Positions 48,994-57,274 of a DNA stretch of 64,000 bases are shown here, in pieces (the first letter of the stretch is position 1; every line of letters starts with the position of its first letter). The DNA comes from Albidovulum sediminis (lineage in GTDB: Bacteria; Pseudomonadota; Alphaproteobacteria; Rhodobacterales; Rhodobacteraceae), in the NCBI RefSeq assembly GCF_025380365.1, contig NZ_JAOCQF010000002.1:542741-606740 (forward strand), read 5' to 3'. The position numbers and the translations under genes are program-made. The notes under the pieces are model-generated. The model was not told the DNA's origin. It did no database searches and saw only the letters and a list, made by a program, of their open reading frames with translations.

Positions 48994-49803
48994 TCAGCGA
49001 TAGACGCCCGGGATGGTCAGGTTCGCCGGCTCGCCTTCACCCACCCACTTCTTGTAAAGCTCGGCGTAGCGGCCGGTGCGGACCTGCTGGTTGATGAACA
49101 GGTTCATGTAGTTGATGAGACCGTATTCCTCGCGCAGCGTGATCAGGGCGACATAGTCCGGCACCATCGGCGCCTTGTCGACGATCTTGATGCCCGGGAA
49201 GTTGCCCGATTTCACGTTGGCTTCCGACACCTCGACGGTGGCGACGGTGGCGTCAAGCTGGCCCTGGCTCAGCGCCAGGAAGACGTCGGCCTGGGTCTGG
49301 TAGGGACGGAATTCGCCCTCGCCCCATTCCTTGACCTTGCCTTCCAGCCAGATCGCCTCATACGTCCCGGCAGTCGCGCCGACCGTCTTGCCCTTCATGT
49401 CTTCCCAGGTCGCCATCTCGACCTTCTCGTTCGCGACGACCGCGTTCTCGAAGGAATAGTAGGGGATCGTGAAGCCGACCGTCTTGGCGCGCTCCAGCGT
49501 GTCGGAGGTCGAGGCGACGGCAACGTCGACCCGGCCGGACATCAGCGAGGGGATACGCTCGGGGAAGGTCGTCTCGACGATCTCGGCGGTCACGCCAAGC
49601 GCGGCGGCCAGATCGTTGCAGTAGTCGACGTCAAAGCCGATCGGATTGTTGTCGGCATCCCGCGACCCCATCGGCGGGAAGTCGAGAACCACGGCGCAGC
49701 GGAGCGTGCCCGATGCGATGATATCGTCAAGCTTGTCGGCCTGGGCCGGCATGGCGACCGTGGCGGCTGCCAGAACGCCGACGGCAAGAAACGAGGTTTT
49801 CAC
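48994..49803 (-). CDS. Polar amino-acid periplasmic binding protein (hydroxyproline importer)
   Basis: A 269-residue SBP_bac_3 protein. Signal peptide residues 1-22 (AMPAQA). The first lobe carries LRCAVVLDFPPMGSRDADNNPIGFDVDYC, the family's opening motif. GTG 49803 follows AGGGAGAAAGAC and gives the correct signal peptide. The pathway genes downstream make 4- or 3-hydroxyproline the likely ligand (inference). Confidence 0.85.
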   Translation of the reverse strand: MKTSFLAVGVLAAATVAMPAQADKLDDIIASGTLRCAVVLDFPPMGSRDADNNPIGFDVDYCNDLAAALGVTAEIVETTFPERIPSLMSGRVDVAVASTSDTLERAKTVGFTIPYYSFENAVVANEKVEMATWEDMKGKTVGATAGTYEAIWLEGKVKEWGEGEFRPYQTQADVFLALSQGQLDATVATVEVSEANVKSGNFPGIKIVDKAPMVPDYVALITLREEYGLINYMNLFINQQVRTGRYAELYKKWVGEGEPANLTIPGVYR

Positions 49804-49877
49804 GTCTTTCTCCCTGAAGTTGCTGGGGGAACGATTCACCCGGCACGAACTATCCCATCTGCGCGGAAGCAAATCAA

Positions 49878-49901
49878 TTGTTAAATACAAACATTATACA
49901 G
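49878..49901. promoter_or_regulatory. Candidate GntR boxes upstream of the hydroxyproline transporter operon
   Basis: ATACAA (49885) and ATACAG (49896) form a direct repeat with an 11-bp period, and TTGT (49878-49881) and ACAA (49887-49890) form an inverted repeat. The region is AT-rich for this genome. The same 11-bp-spaced TTGTAT-type repeat occurs upstream of the imine reductase gene. Confidence 0.4.
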
Positions 49902-49969
49902 TTAGTGTCCAAGATCATGACGCTCCGCCCGGCGGGGTGACCAGCCGGGAGATGCCGGGGTGCGAGAGG

Positions 49970-51484
49970 TCAAGCGCCGAGATCCGATGGCAACAGATCC
50001 GTGGGCAGGTTCTGGTAGCTTACCGGACGCAGGAAGCGCCGGATAGAGAGTGTGCCGACCGAGGTTGCGCCGAAGTTCGTGCTGGCCGGATAGGGTCCGC
50101 CATGCACCATCGCGTCGCAGACCTCGACCCCGGTCGGATAGCCGTTGGCCAGCACTCGGCCGGCCTTGCGTTCAAGCACCGGCATCAGGCGGCGCGCCAG
50201 GTCGGTATCCCCGGCGTCCAGATGCAGCGTCGCGGTCAGCTGGCCCTGAAGGCTCCGGGCAATGGCCAGCATCTCCTCCGCATCAGCGGCGGCCACGATC
50301 AATCCCAACGGGCCGAAGACCTCTTCGCCAAGCGCGTGATCGGCCAGCCAGTCGCTGCCCCGCACCATGAAAAGCTGCGGCGTGGCCTGCCGGCGGTCGC
50401 AAACCTGCGTCAGAAGCGATTGCACCCCGCGTGCCGCTGCGACCCGGTCGCGCCCCTGCACATAGGCCTGCGCGATGCCATCGGTCAGCATCACCTGCGA
50501 CCCGACGGCGGCAAGGGCTGCCAGGGTCGCCTCGGCCAGGGCAGGCGCCTGGTCGGCCATCACCACGGCAATCCCGGGATTGGTGCAGAATTGCCCCGCG
50601 CCCATGGTCAGGCTGGCCGACCAGCCTTGCGCGATCTTGTCGCCGCGCGCCGCGACGGCGGCGGGCAGCAGGAACATCGGGTTGACCGATCCCAGTTCGC
50701 CGAAGAACGGGATCGGTTCGGGCCGCGCGGCGCATAGATCGAACAGCGCCCGCCCCCCGGCCAGCGACCCGGTGAAGCCGACGGCCCGGATCAGGGGATG
50801 GCAGACCAGCGCTTCGCCGACCTGGCGGTTGCCACCCTGGATCAGGCTGAAGACACCGGGATGCATCCCGCAGGCGGTGACGGCGGCGTGGATCGCCTCG
50901 GCGACGATTTCGCCCGTTCCCGGGTGGGCGGAATGGCCCTTGACCACGACGGGGCAGCCCGCCGCCAGCGCCGCGGCGGTGTCGCCCCCGGCGGTAGAGA
51001 ACGCGAGCGGAAAGTTCGACGCTCCGAAGACGGCGACCGGGCCGACCGGCCGCTGCATCAGGCGGATATCGGGCCGGGGAAGGGGTTGCCGGTCGGGCAG
51101 GGCGGGGTCGTGCCGCAGGTCGAGATACGCGCCCTTCTCGATATGATCGGCAAACAGCCGCAACTGGCCGGTCGTGCGTCCGCGTTCGCCGTTCAGCCGC
51201 GCCTCGGGCAGGCCGGTTTCCGCGCAGCCGATCTCGGTGATGGCCGCGGCGCGCGCCTCGATCTCGTCCGCGATGGCGCGGAGAAAGGCGGCGCGTGCGC
51301 CGCGCGATGACCATCCGTATGTCCAGAACGCGTCTTCCGCCGCGCGGGCGGCGCGGTCGACCAGATCCACCGTGCCGACCGCGAAGGCATGCGCCGGCCC
51401 CTGCGCGGGGGCAGAGGCAAAGGTGGCTTCCCCGCCGACCCAGGTTCCGGCGATCAGGTGCTTGCCATGGGGGGTGAAGGGCAT
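49970..51484 (-). CDS. Alpha-ketoglutaric semialdehyde dehydrogenase
   Basis: A 504-residue NAD(P)-dependent aldehyde dehydrogenase. Catalytic Cys lies in GAGQFCTNPG and catalytic Glu in FFGELGSVNP; the NAD-binding segment is FGASNFPLAFSTAGGDTA. The 2,5-dioxovalerate dehydrogenase subgroup, typical of hydroxyproline and hydroxyglutarate pathways, is the closest fit. It performs the last step, 2,5-dioxovalerate to 2-oxoglutarate. ATG 51484 is the chosen start. It stands between the transporter operon and the divergent imine reductase. Confidence 0.86.
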   Translation of the reverse strand: MPFTPHGKHLIAGTWVGGEATFASAPAQGPAHAFAVGTVDLVDRAARAAEDAFWTYGWSSRGARAAFLRAIADEIEARAAAITEIGCAETGLPEARLNGERGRTTGQLRLFADHIEKGAYLDLRHDPALPDRQPLPRPDIRLMQRPVGPVAVFGASNFPLAFSTAGGDTAAALAAGCPVVVKGHSAHPGTGEIVAEAIHAAVTACGMHPGVFSLIQGGNRQVGEALVCHPLIRAVGFTGSLAGGRALFDLCAARPEPIPFFGELGSVNPMFLLPAAVAARGDKIAQGWSASLTMGAGQFCTNPGIAVVMADQAPALAEATLAALAAVGSQVMLTDGIAQAYVQGRDRVAAARGVQSLLTQVCDRRQATPQLFMVRGSDWLADHALGEEVFGPLGLIVAAADAEEMLAIARSLQGQLTATLHLDAGDTDLARRLMPVLERKAGRVLANGYPTGVEVCDAMVHGGPYPASTNFGATSVGTLSIRRFLRPVSYQNLPTDLLPSDLGA

Positions 51485-51548
51485 CGGTCCGTCCTTTCTG
51501 TCAGCGGCGCCGGGCCGATCTCCGGGCCAGGGTCCGTGTCCGGCGTTT

Positions 51549-51565
51549 TTGTATTCTTGTTGTAT
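51549..51565. promoter_or_regulatory. Direct repeat TTGTAT-N5-TTGTAT in the divergent promoter region
   Basis: TTGTAT at 51549-51554 and 51560-51565, 11-bp period, between the semialdehyde dehydrogenase and imine reductase genes. The same period appears in the transporter promoter region, and degenerately before the deaminase gene, so it may be a shared operator for the pathway's GntR regulator. Confidence 0.45.
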
Positions 51566-51615
51566 GCAGAAAGTCAAGCTACCCTGCCCGGGCGATAAAA
51601 CAGGAGGTAGAGGCC

Positions 51616-52647
51616 ATGCACCAGACATATTCGATCGAGGAGCTTCAGGCGCGGGTGCGCGCGGTGCTTGCCCGCGCCGGCATGAACGACACGCAGGCCA
51701 AGGCCCTGTCGCGGGTCATCACCGCGGGCGAGCGCGACGCCTGCAAGTCGCACGGTATCTACCGGATCGAGGGAACACTGCGCACGCTCAAGGCCGGAAA
51801 GGTGAGGGGGGACGCCCTGCCGCGACTGCACCCCGACACGGGCGGCGCCATCGTCCGCGTCGACGCCATGGGCGGGTTCTCCAACCCCGCCTTCGACCTC
51901 GGCCTTCCGGTCCTGGTCGAACGCGCGCGCCACTTCGGTCTCGCGGCACTGGTCATCAACGACTGCACGCATTTCGCCGCCCTCTGGCCAGAGGTGGAGG
52001 CGATCACGGAGCATGGCCTTGCCGCCCTCGTAATGTGCCCCAGCTACGCCTCGGTCGCCCCGGCCGGGGGCACAAGGCCGCTGATGGGGACCAATCCGCT
52101 GGCCTTCGGCTGGCCGCGGCCGGGGGGCGATCCCTACGTCTTCGACTTCGCCACCTCGGTCGCGGCGCGCGGCGAGATCGAACTCCACCGCCGGGCCGGC
52201 ACACCGCTGCCCGAAGGCTGGGCGCTGGACGCGGAGGGCCGGCCCACGACCGACCCCGTGGCGGCCCTCGCCGGGGCGATGCTGCCCTTCGGCGGGCACA
52301 AGGGATCGGCCATCGGCACGATGATCGAGCTTCTGGCCGGGGTGATGATCGGCGACCTGACCAGCCCCGAGGCGCTGGAACATCTGGGCACCACCGCGCT
52401 GGCGCCCACGCATGGCGAACTGATCCTGGCCTTCTCGCCTGCGGCCTTCGCCGCTGGGCGGCCGGGCGATCCCCTTCCGCGGGCCGAGGTCCTGTTTCAG
52501 GCGATCACGGGGCAAGGGGCGCGCCTGCCGTCCGCGCGCCGCTTTGCCGCCCGCGCCCTGGCCCGCCGCGACGGCATCACCCTGACCGCAGCCGAGGTCG
52601 ATCAGCTTGACCGCTTCCTCGCCCTGGGGCTGGAGGCTGTCGCCTGA
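51616..52647 (+). CDS. Delta1-pyrroline-2-carboxylate reductase (Ldh_2 family)
   Basis: A 343-residue NAD(P)H-dependent reductase of the malate/L-lactate dehydrogenase-2 family. The conserved His lies in DCTHFAALWPEVE, GTNPLAFGWPRPG near residue 158 and PFGGHKGSAIGTMIEL near residue 230 are the family blocks. In hydroxyproline gene clusters this family reduces pyrroline-2-carboxylate to L-proline. AGGAGGTAGAGGCC precedes the ATG. It is divergent from the semialdehyde dehydrogenase and convergent with the deaminase, separated by a bidirectional terminator. Confidence 0.85.
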   Translation: MHQTYSIEELQARVRAVLARAGMNDTQAKALSRVITAGERDACKSHGIYRIEGTLRTLKAGKVRGDALPRLHPDTGGAIVRVDAMGGFSNPAFDLGLPVLVERARHFGLAALVINDCTHFAALWPEVEAITEHGLAALVMCPSYASVAPAGGTRPLMGTNPLAFGWPRPGGDPYVFDFATSVAARGEIELHRRAGTPLPEGWALDAEGRPTTDPVAALAGAMLPFGGHKGSAIGTMIELLAGVMIGDLTSPEALEHLGTTALAPTHGELILAFSPAAFAAGRPGDPLPRAEVLFQAITGQGARLPSARRFAARALARRDGITLTAAEVDQLDRFLALGLEAVA

Positions 52648-52653
52648 AAGGGA

Positions 52654-52687
52654 AAGCCGTGCCGTCCGGGGGGGGAAGGCACGGCTT
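52654..52687. terminator. Bidirectional terminator-like hairpin between convergent genes
   Basis: AAGCCGTGCC (52654-52663) pairs perfectly with GGCACGGCTT (52678-52687), loop of 14 nt, between the imine reductase stop and the deaminase stop. The A/T ends of the arms give a short T-run on each strand. Confidence 0.65.
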
Positions 52688-52705
52688 GCAGGTCTTCGGT
52701 CGGGA

Positions 52706-53668
52706 TCAGACCTTGCAGGCCTGGACCGCACCGGGAAGCTGGCTCCAGGCCGCATACCAGGTCTTGAACTGGCTGAGTTGCGTTTCCGCCCAGCCGCGCT
52801 GGCTGGGGCTCAGCTCGTCTGTCGGGTTGAAGTGAAGCGCGTATTCCCGGTCGCCCTGAAGCACCATCATGTGCTTGTAATAGAGCACCAGATCGCAGCC
52901 CTCGTCCCAGGACGACAGGATCTCCAGCGCCTCGCCCAGTTCCTGCGCGCGCTGGCGGGCATCGAGATCGCCCGTCGCCGCGACCTTGGCAAGCTGGACG
53001 AAATGCAGGATCTCCTTCGGCAGCACGTTGCCGATGCCGGTGATCGTGCCCGCGGCCCCGCATTTGACATAGCCGTGGTAGACGCCGGTATCGACCCCGG
53101 CCATCAGGATGACGCCATCGTCGGCGCTGGTGATGTGCTCGGCCGCATAGGTCATCGCCTTGGCGCCGCCGAATTCCTTGAACCCGACGAGGTTCGGATG
53201 TTCCGCCCGAAGCGCAAAGAAGAGGTCCGCCCGGGTCTCGAACCCGTAATAGGGGCTGTTGTAGATCACCGCGGGAAGGTCGGGGGCCGCCGAGAGGATC
53301 GCCTTGAAGTGATTGCGCTGCGCGGTCACCGAGGCGCCCCGCGACAGGACGCGCGGGATGACCATCAGCCCCGCCGCGCCCACGCGGGCGGCATGGGCGG
53401 CATGGGCCACCGCGCTGGCGGAGTTGACCGCGCCGGTTCCGACGATGACGGGGAAGCCGGCCTTCACCAGCCGCTCCACCCCTTCCATGCGCTGCGCGTC
53501 GGTCAGAAGCGGCCAGTCGCCCATCGATCCGCAGTAGACCACGGCCGACATGCCGGCCGCCATAAGCTCGCCCGCCTTGCGCACGAGGGCGTCGAAGTCG
53601 GGGGAGCGATCGGCCTTGCAGGGCGTCATCAGCGCGGGGATGACTCCGGTGAAAATCGCGGTGTCCAT
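52706..53668 (-). CDS. Delta1-pyrroline-4-hydroxy-2-carboxylate deaminase (DapA family)
   Basis: A 320-residue member of the dihydrodipicolinate synthase family. Catalytic Tyr is in VIYNSPYYG and the Schiff-base Lys in VGFKEFGG. It deaminates pyrroline-4-hydroxy-2-carboxylate to 2,5-dioxovalerate, the substrate of the neighbouring dehydrogenase. ATG 53668 is the start; the longer frame covers the upstream operator. It lies 110 nt from the GntR gene on the same strand. Confidence 0.86.
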   Translation of the reverse strand: MDTAIFTGVIPALMTPCKADRSPDFDALVRKAGELMAAGMSAVVYCGSMGDWPLLTDAQRMEGVERLVKAGFPVIVGTGAVNSASAVAHAAHAARVGAAGLMVIPRVLSRGASVTAQRNHFKAILSAAPDLPAVIYNSPYYGFETRADLFFALRAEHPNLVGFKEFGGAKAMTYAAEHITSADDGVILMAGVDTGVYHGYVKCGAAGTITGIGNVLPKEILHFVQLAKVAATGDLDARQRAQELGEALEILSSWDEGCDLVLYYKHMMVLQGDREYALHFNPTDELSPSQRGWAETQLSQFKTWYAAWSQLPGAVQACKV

Positions 53669-53744
53669 CAGAAACTCCTGTTTTTCGGGATCGGCGGCAC
53701 TGCGGGAATGAGGACGCCGACGAATCTTGGCGCCATCATAACTT

Positions 53745-53765
53745 TTGCATTTTATTTGTCGACAA
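53745..53765. promoter_or_regulatory. GntR/FCD-type operator TTGTCGACAA
   Basis: The perfect palindrome TTGTCGACAA (53756-53765) sits just upstream of the deaminase gene in the gap behind the GntR gene. It matches the TNGTNNNACNA-like sites of FCD-type GntR regulators. TTGCAT 11 bp upstream (53745) repeats the spacing of the other two promoter boxes. Confidence 0.55.
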
Positions 53766-53778
53766 GAAATCGACAGCC

Positions 53779-54483
53779 CTACAGCGGCACATCCTGGCGC
53801 ATGTCGCGCCCGAAGAATTGCCGGATCTGCCGCACGATCTGGTCGGCATGCTCGCGCGCCAGCCGATCGCACAGGTCGGTGTCGCGCGCCTCGATCGCCG
53901 CGATGATCGCGTTGTGTTCGTCCGAGTATTCCTGGGGCAGGCGGTCGTTGAAGGACTGGTAGTAGAGCCGCAGGATGCGCCGCCCCTCGTCCAGCAGGCG
54001 CAGCGTCAGGGCGGTGTAGTAGGGGTTGCGGCCGGCTTCGGCGATGGCGGCGTGAAAGTCGCGATTGACGGCGATCATGGCCAGCGGGTCCTGCGCCGCG
54101 ACCGCCGCCGCATAGCGGGCCTGATGGGCGCGGATCACCTTGAGATCCTCGGGCTGGTGATACTGGCCGGCCAGACGGGTGGTCACGCGGTACATGAGCG
54201 TTATGGCGTCGAAAAAGGTGTGCAGCTTGGAAAAGTCGATGTTGGCGACGATGGCGGAGCGATTGGGCAGCGTTTCGACCAGCCCCTCGCCGGCAAGGCG
54301 CACCAGCGCCTCCCGGATCGGGGTGCGTGACATTCCGAACCGCTCGGCCAGATGCACCTCGTCGATCGGCTTTCCCGGCGCGAGCGCGAGCGTCAGGATC
54401 TCGTCGCGCAGCATTTCGTAGACAAGCTTGACGCCGGAACCGCGCTTGCGTTCGGAAAAGACCTCGTCAGAAACCTCGGCCAT
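53779..54483 (-). CDS. GntR-family regulator with FCD domain
   Basis: A 234-residue regulator. Residues 15-80 form the winged helix (VHLAERFGMSRTPIREALVRLAGEGLVE), and residues 90-225 the all-helical FCD ligand-binding domain (with the metal-binding Asp/His residues near NRDFHAAI and ADQIVRQIRQF). It is the only regulator gene in the hydroxyproline island and very likely represses it until a pathway intermediate binds. It stands 110 nt upstream of the deaminase on the same strand. Confidence 0.85.
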   Translation of the reverse strand: MAEVSDEVFSERKRGSGVKLVYEMLRDEILTLALAPGKPIDEVHLAERFGMSRTPIREALVRLAGEGLVETLPNRSAIVANIDFSKLHTFFDAITLMYRVTTRLAGQYHQPEDLKVIRAHQARYAAAVAAQDPLAMIAVNRDFHAAIAEAGRNPYYTALTLRLLDEGRRILRLYYQSFNDRLPQEYSDEHNAIIAAIEARDTDLCDRLAREHADQIVRQIRQFFGRDMRQDVPL

Positions 54484-54631
54484 GCCGGCTTATCCCTCCA
54501 GGGGCAACTCAAATTCCGTCGGCAAAGCAACTACCGCGCCGAGGGCCGCGGATCAATGCCCTCACGCGGATCGGCATGCGCGAGCGACTGAACCCGCCAC
54601 AAGCAACCCGCAAATCCGCGAAACAAATTCG

Positions 54632-54655
54632 TTGACCCTCCAACCATGGTAGGGT
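54632..54655. promoter_or_regulatory. CueR-type operator and -35 element
   Basis: TTGACC (54632-54637) overlaps an imperfect dyad ACCCTCC...GTAGGGT (54635-54655), the layout of MerR-family operators lying in an overlong spacer. It lies about 50 bp upstream of the cueR ATG. The -10 is poor. Confidence 0.5.
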
Positions 54656-54706
54656 TCACAAGACGAGTCGCATCCCGGCCGCGCCGGGCAGAAACGGAGC
54701 CATGTC

Positions 54707-55156
54707 ATGAACATCGGTGAAGCGTCGAAGGCGACCGGCATCTCGGTGAAGATGCTGCGCTACTATGAAGAGATCGGCCTGGTGCGTCCCGCCCTGCGGG
54801 CCTATTCGGGCTACCGCGTCTATTCCGACAAGAACGTCGCGATGCTGCGCTTCGTGCGGCGGGCCCGCGACTTGGGCTTTCAGGTCAAGCAGATCGCGTC
54901 CCTTCTGGATCTCTGGCAGGATGGAGGCCGCGCCAGCGCCGACGTGAAGACGCTGGCCCTGGATCATGTCCGCGACCTGGAAAAGCGGCGCCGGGAGCTG
55001 GACGAGATGATTGGCACCCTGCAACACCTGGCGCGGCACTGTCACGGCGACGCACGGCCCGACTGCCCGATCCTGACCGAACTGGGCGCCGAGGAAGAAA
55101 CGCCGGAGCCGGCGCGCAAGAAGACCCCGCGCCGGAGCTTTGCCGTCGCCGGGTGA
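54707..55156 (+). CDS. cueR: CueR, Cu(I)-responsive MerR-family regulator
   Basis: A 149-residue MerR-family protein. The winged helix and dimer helix are typical (GEASKATGISVKMLRYYEEIGLV). The C-terminal metal loop has Cys112 and Cys120 (CHGDARPDC), at the same positions as E. coli CueR, which fits Cu(I)/Ag(I) sensing. GGAG sits ahead of the ATG, and a dyad operator lies upstream. An expected partner, the copper ATPase copA, is only a remnant on the other strand next to it. Confidence 0.87.
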   Translation: MNIGEASKATGISVKMLRYYEEIGLVRPALRAYSGYRVYSDKNVAMLRFVRRARDLGFQVKQIASLLDLWQDGGRASADVKTLALDHVRDLEKRRRELDEMIGTLQHLARHCHGDARPDCPILTELGAEEETPEPARKKTPRRSFAVAG

Positions 55157-55867
55157 AGGCGGCCGGGTGCAAGGCGCGGTATGCCGCCGGTCGCGGATTT
55201 GGCGTCCCGAAGCGATCGGGCACCTCCCCGCGGCGGTTCTGCGTCGTCGGCCCGGTGCGAAGGCGTGCCACGCACGGGTGTCCGGCGTCCTGCCCCGGCA
55301 AAGCGATGCTCACTCCGTCCGCGACCCCGACGATGCCGAGCCGCCGGGCGATCGCCTTGACGGAGCGCCGGTTATCGCCCGTGATCGTGGTCAGCTTGAA
55401 CTCGGGCGCATACGGCGCGCGGGCACGCGACAGGATCGGGGGTATCCTGACCTGCGGTAGGCCACGGGCCAAGCCGGCGGGACCTGCAACGCGGGCAAGC
55501 TGACGCCGCCGCGTTCCGCGCATCCGGTCGCGACATCTCCTGGCACATCTCGGGCCAAGCCCGGCGCACGGCCGGCAAGAACGTGCCTGGAACGAATGCC
55601 GAAGTGCTCGCGGATGCATGTCGGGTGGCGCAGCCCCGAAAGAGCCAATTTCCAAGTGACCGCGGGTGGTTGCACCGGTGTCGCGAGTTCGACCGGGCGC
55701 GGCCGTTCCGTCGTCGGCACATGAACAAGTGCAATCAAGCCACAGATTCGACGGCATTTTCCGCCTCCCTATCGAGAGCGGCGTGCCAATGCTAGACTTC
55801 TCCCGATTGGCAGCCCCGCCGAAGCAGAACGGGGCGCCTCGAGGCAGAGTAACGGCAGGCGGTTCCG
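55157..55867. other. Interval of about 710 nt, mostly decayed sequence
   Basis: No intact gene is supported. A P-type ATPase-like fragment lies on the minus strand at 55250-55405. Otherwise the frames are short and Arg-rich. The AT content rises near 55735-55795, just ahead of the outer-membrane factor gene. Confidence 0.55.
55250..55405 (-). pseudogene. Decayed copper P-type ATPase fragment
   Basis: One minus-strand frame reads FKLTTITGDNRRSVKAIARR followed by LGI and LPGQDAGHPCVARLR, which resembles the P-type ATPase nucleotide-binding/hinge region (the TGDN motif and the LP.QKA...V..LR stretch that follows in CopA). Sequence on both sides has no ATPase similarity that I can see, and no DKTGT site is present. 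It is thus a remnant of a copA that once accompanied cueR. Confidence 0.5.
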
Positions 55868-57271
55868 ATGGCAGGATTCCGACGGCGTTGGCGCTTGGTG
55901 CTGATCTCCTGTGGCATGGCGGTTTCCGCCTGCGCGAACGGTCATGCCCAGCGACAGGCAACGCTCGACCCGCCCTACATCGCGCCTCTCGGAGCGATGC
56001 CTGCGCCCGACCTGTCCCGCGACGCCTGGTGGTCGGGCTTTCGCGATCCGACACTCGACGACCTGATCTGGCGCGGGCTGCAACAGAACCTGAGCATCCG
56101 CGAGGCGCGCGAGCGGGTGATCGCCGCAGATGCCCTTGCGCGCAGCGCGGGCGCGGTCGTTTCCGGCGACGCAAGCGCAGGACTGACCCGCGCCGACGAG
56201 GCCGGGTCGCCGCCCGTCAACGAACGCCGCCTCGACGTTGGCGCATCCTGGCTGCTCGATTTCTTCGGGCGCGCGCGTTCGGAACGCGAAAGCAGCCGCC
56301 AGTCGGCCGAGGCGCGCCGGGCGGACGCCGACAACGCCGCGCTCGCCTTCCTCAGCCAGATCGCGGTGGCCTACATCGACCTGCGGTTCTACGAGACCAG
56401 CGTGCGGCTCAAGTCGCAGGACCTGGCTTCGCGCCGCAAGACGCTGGACCAGACCGAGGCGCTGGTCAGGCTGGGAAATGCCACCGAGCTCGATCTGTCG
56501 CAGGCGCGGGCGCTGATGAACACGACGCAGTCGGAAATCCCGGTGCTTGAGGCACGGGCGCAGGCCCAGAGAAACCGGATCGCGACACTGCTGGCCGTTC
56601 CGGCCGGAACGCTGTCGCTGGCCGCGGCGGGCGAACAGCCCGGCCCGCGCGACGGCATCCCCTCGAAGATCGCGACGGACCTGGTGCGCAGCCGTCCCGA
56701 CGTGCGCAGCGCCGAACACGGCTATGCCGCCGCGGTCGCCCGCATCGGCGTGGCGGAGGCCGAGCTTTACCCCTCGATCCGTCTCGGCGGCACGATCAGC
56801 GCCGGCAACACCGCAGGCGTCGACACGAGCGGATGGAGCTTCGGCCCCACCCTGACGGTACCGATCTTCAATCGCGGCCAGCTCTACGCCAACGTCGATG
56901 TCGCGGAATCCTCGGCGCGCGAGGCGCATCTGGCCTGGCAGCGCAGCGTGCTCGAAGCGGTCGAGGAAGTCGAAACCGCGCTTTACGCGCTTCGGAAATA
57001 CGACGCCGCATCGCGGGCCGCCGCTGCCGCGGTCGAGGAATACACGAAGTCGCTCGACCTTTCGCGGGCCTTGGCGGAGCGGGGAAACATCACCACGCTC
57101 GACCTGATCGACGTCGAGCGCCAGATTTCCGGCGCCCGCGAGACGCTGGCAGAAGCGCGGCGCCAGGTGGCGCTGCAATACGTGTTCCTCAACACCGCGC
57201 TCGGGGCTGGGCACGCGGCCGCAAGGCCCGGCGCCACGGCTGAGGCCGGGATCGCGCCGCCCGCGAACTGA
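55868..57271 (+). CDS. Outer-membrane factor lipoprotein (NodT/TolC family)
   Basis: A 467-residue outer-membrane efflux protein. Residues 1-22 are a signal with lipobox VSAC, so it is probably lipidated, as in the NodT/OprM class rather than classical TolC. Two OEP repeats are visible (ARLxR-type helices; GQLYANVDVAESSAREAHLAWQRS near residue 338). The stop is 3 nt from the convergent HlyD gene's stop. It should be the outer-membrane channel of the adjacent type I secretion system. Confidence 0.85.
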   Translation: MAGFRRRWRLVLISCGMAVSACANGHAQRQATLDPPYIAPLGAMPAPDLSRDAWWSGFRDPTLDDLIWRGLQQNLSIREARERVIAADALARSAGAVVSGDASAGLTRADEAGSPPVNERRLDVGASWLLDFFGRARSERESSRQSAEARRADADNAALAFLSQIAVAYIDLRFYETSVRLKSQDLASRRKTLDQTEALVRLGNATELDLSQARALMNTTQSEIPVLEARAQAQRNRIATLLAVPAGTLSLAAAGEQPGPRDGIPSKIATDLVRSRPDVRSAEHGYAAAVARIGVAEAELYPSIRLGGTISAGNTAGVDTSGWSFGPTLTVPIFNRGQLYANVDVAESSAREAHLAWQRSVLEAVEEVETALYALRKYDAASRAAAAAVEEYTKSLDLSRALAERGNITTLDLIDVERQISGARETLAEARRQVALQYVFLNTALGAGHAAARPGATAEAGIAPPAN

Positions 57272-57274
57272 CCG

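Noticed and set aside
55391..55738. Minus-strand frame of 115 codons in the interval before the outer-membrane factor
   Set aside because: No family similarity, no ribosome site; it is in decayed sequence.
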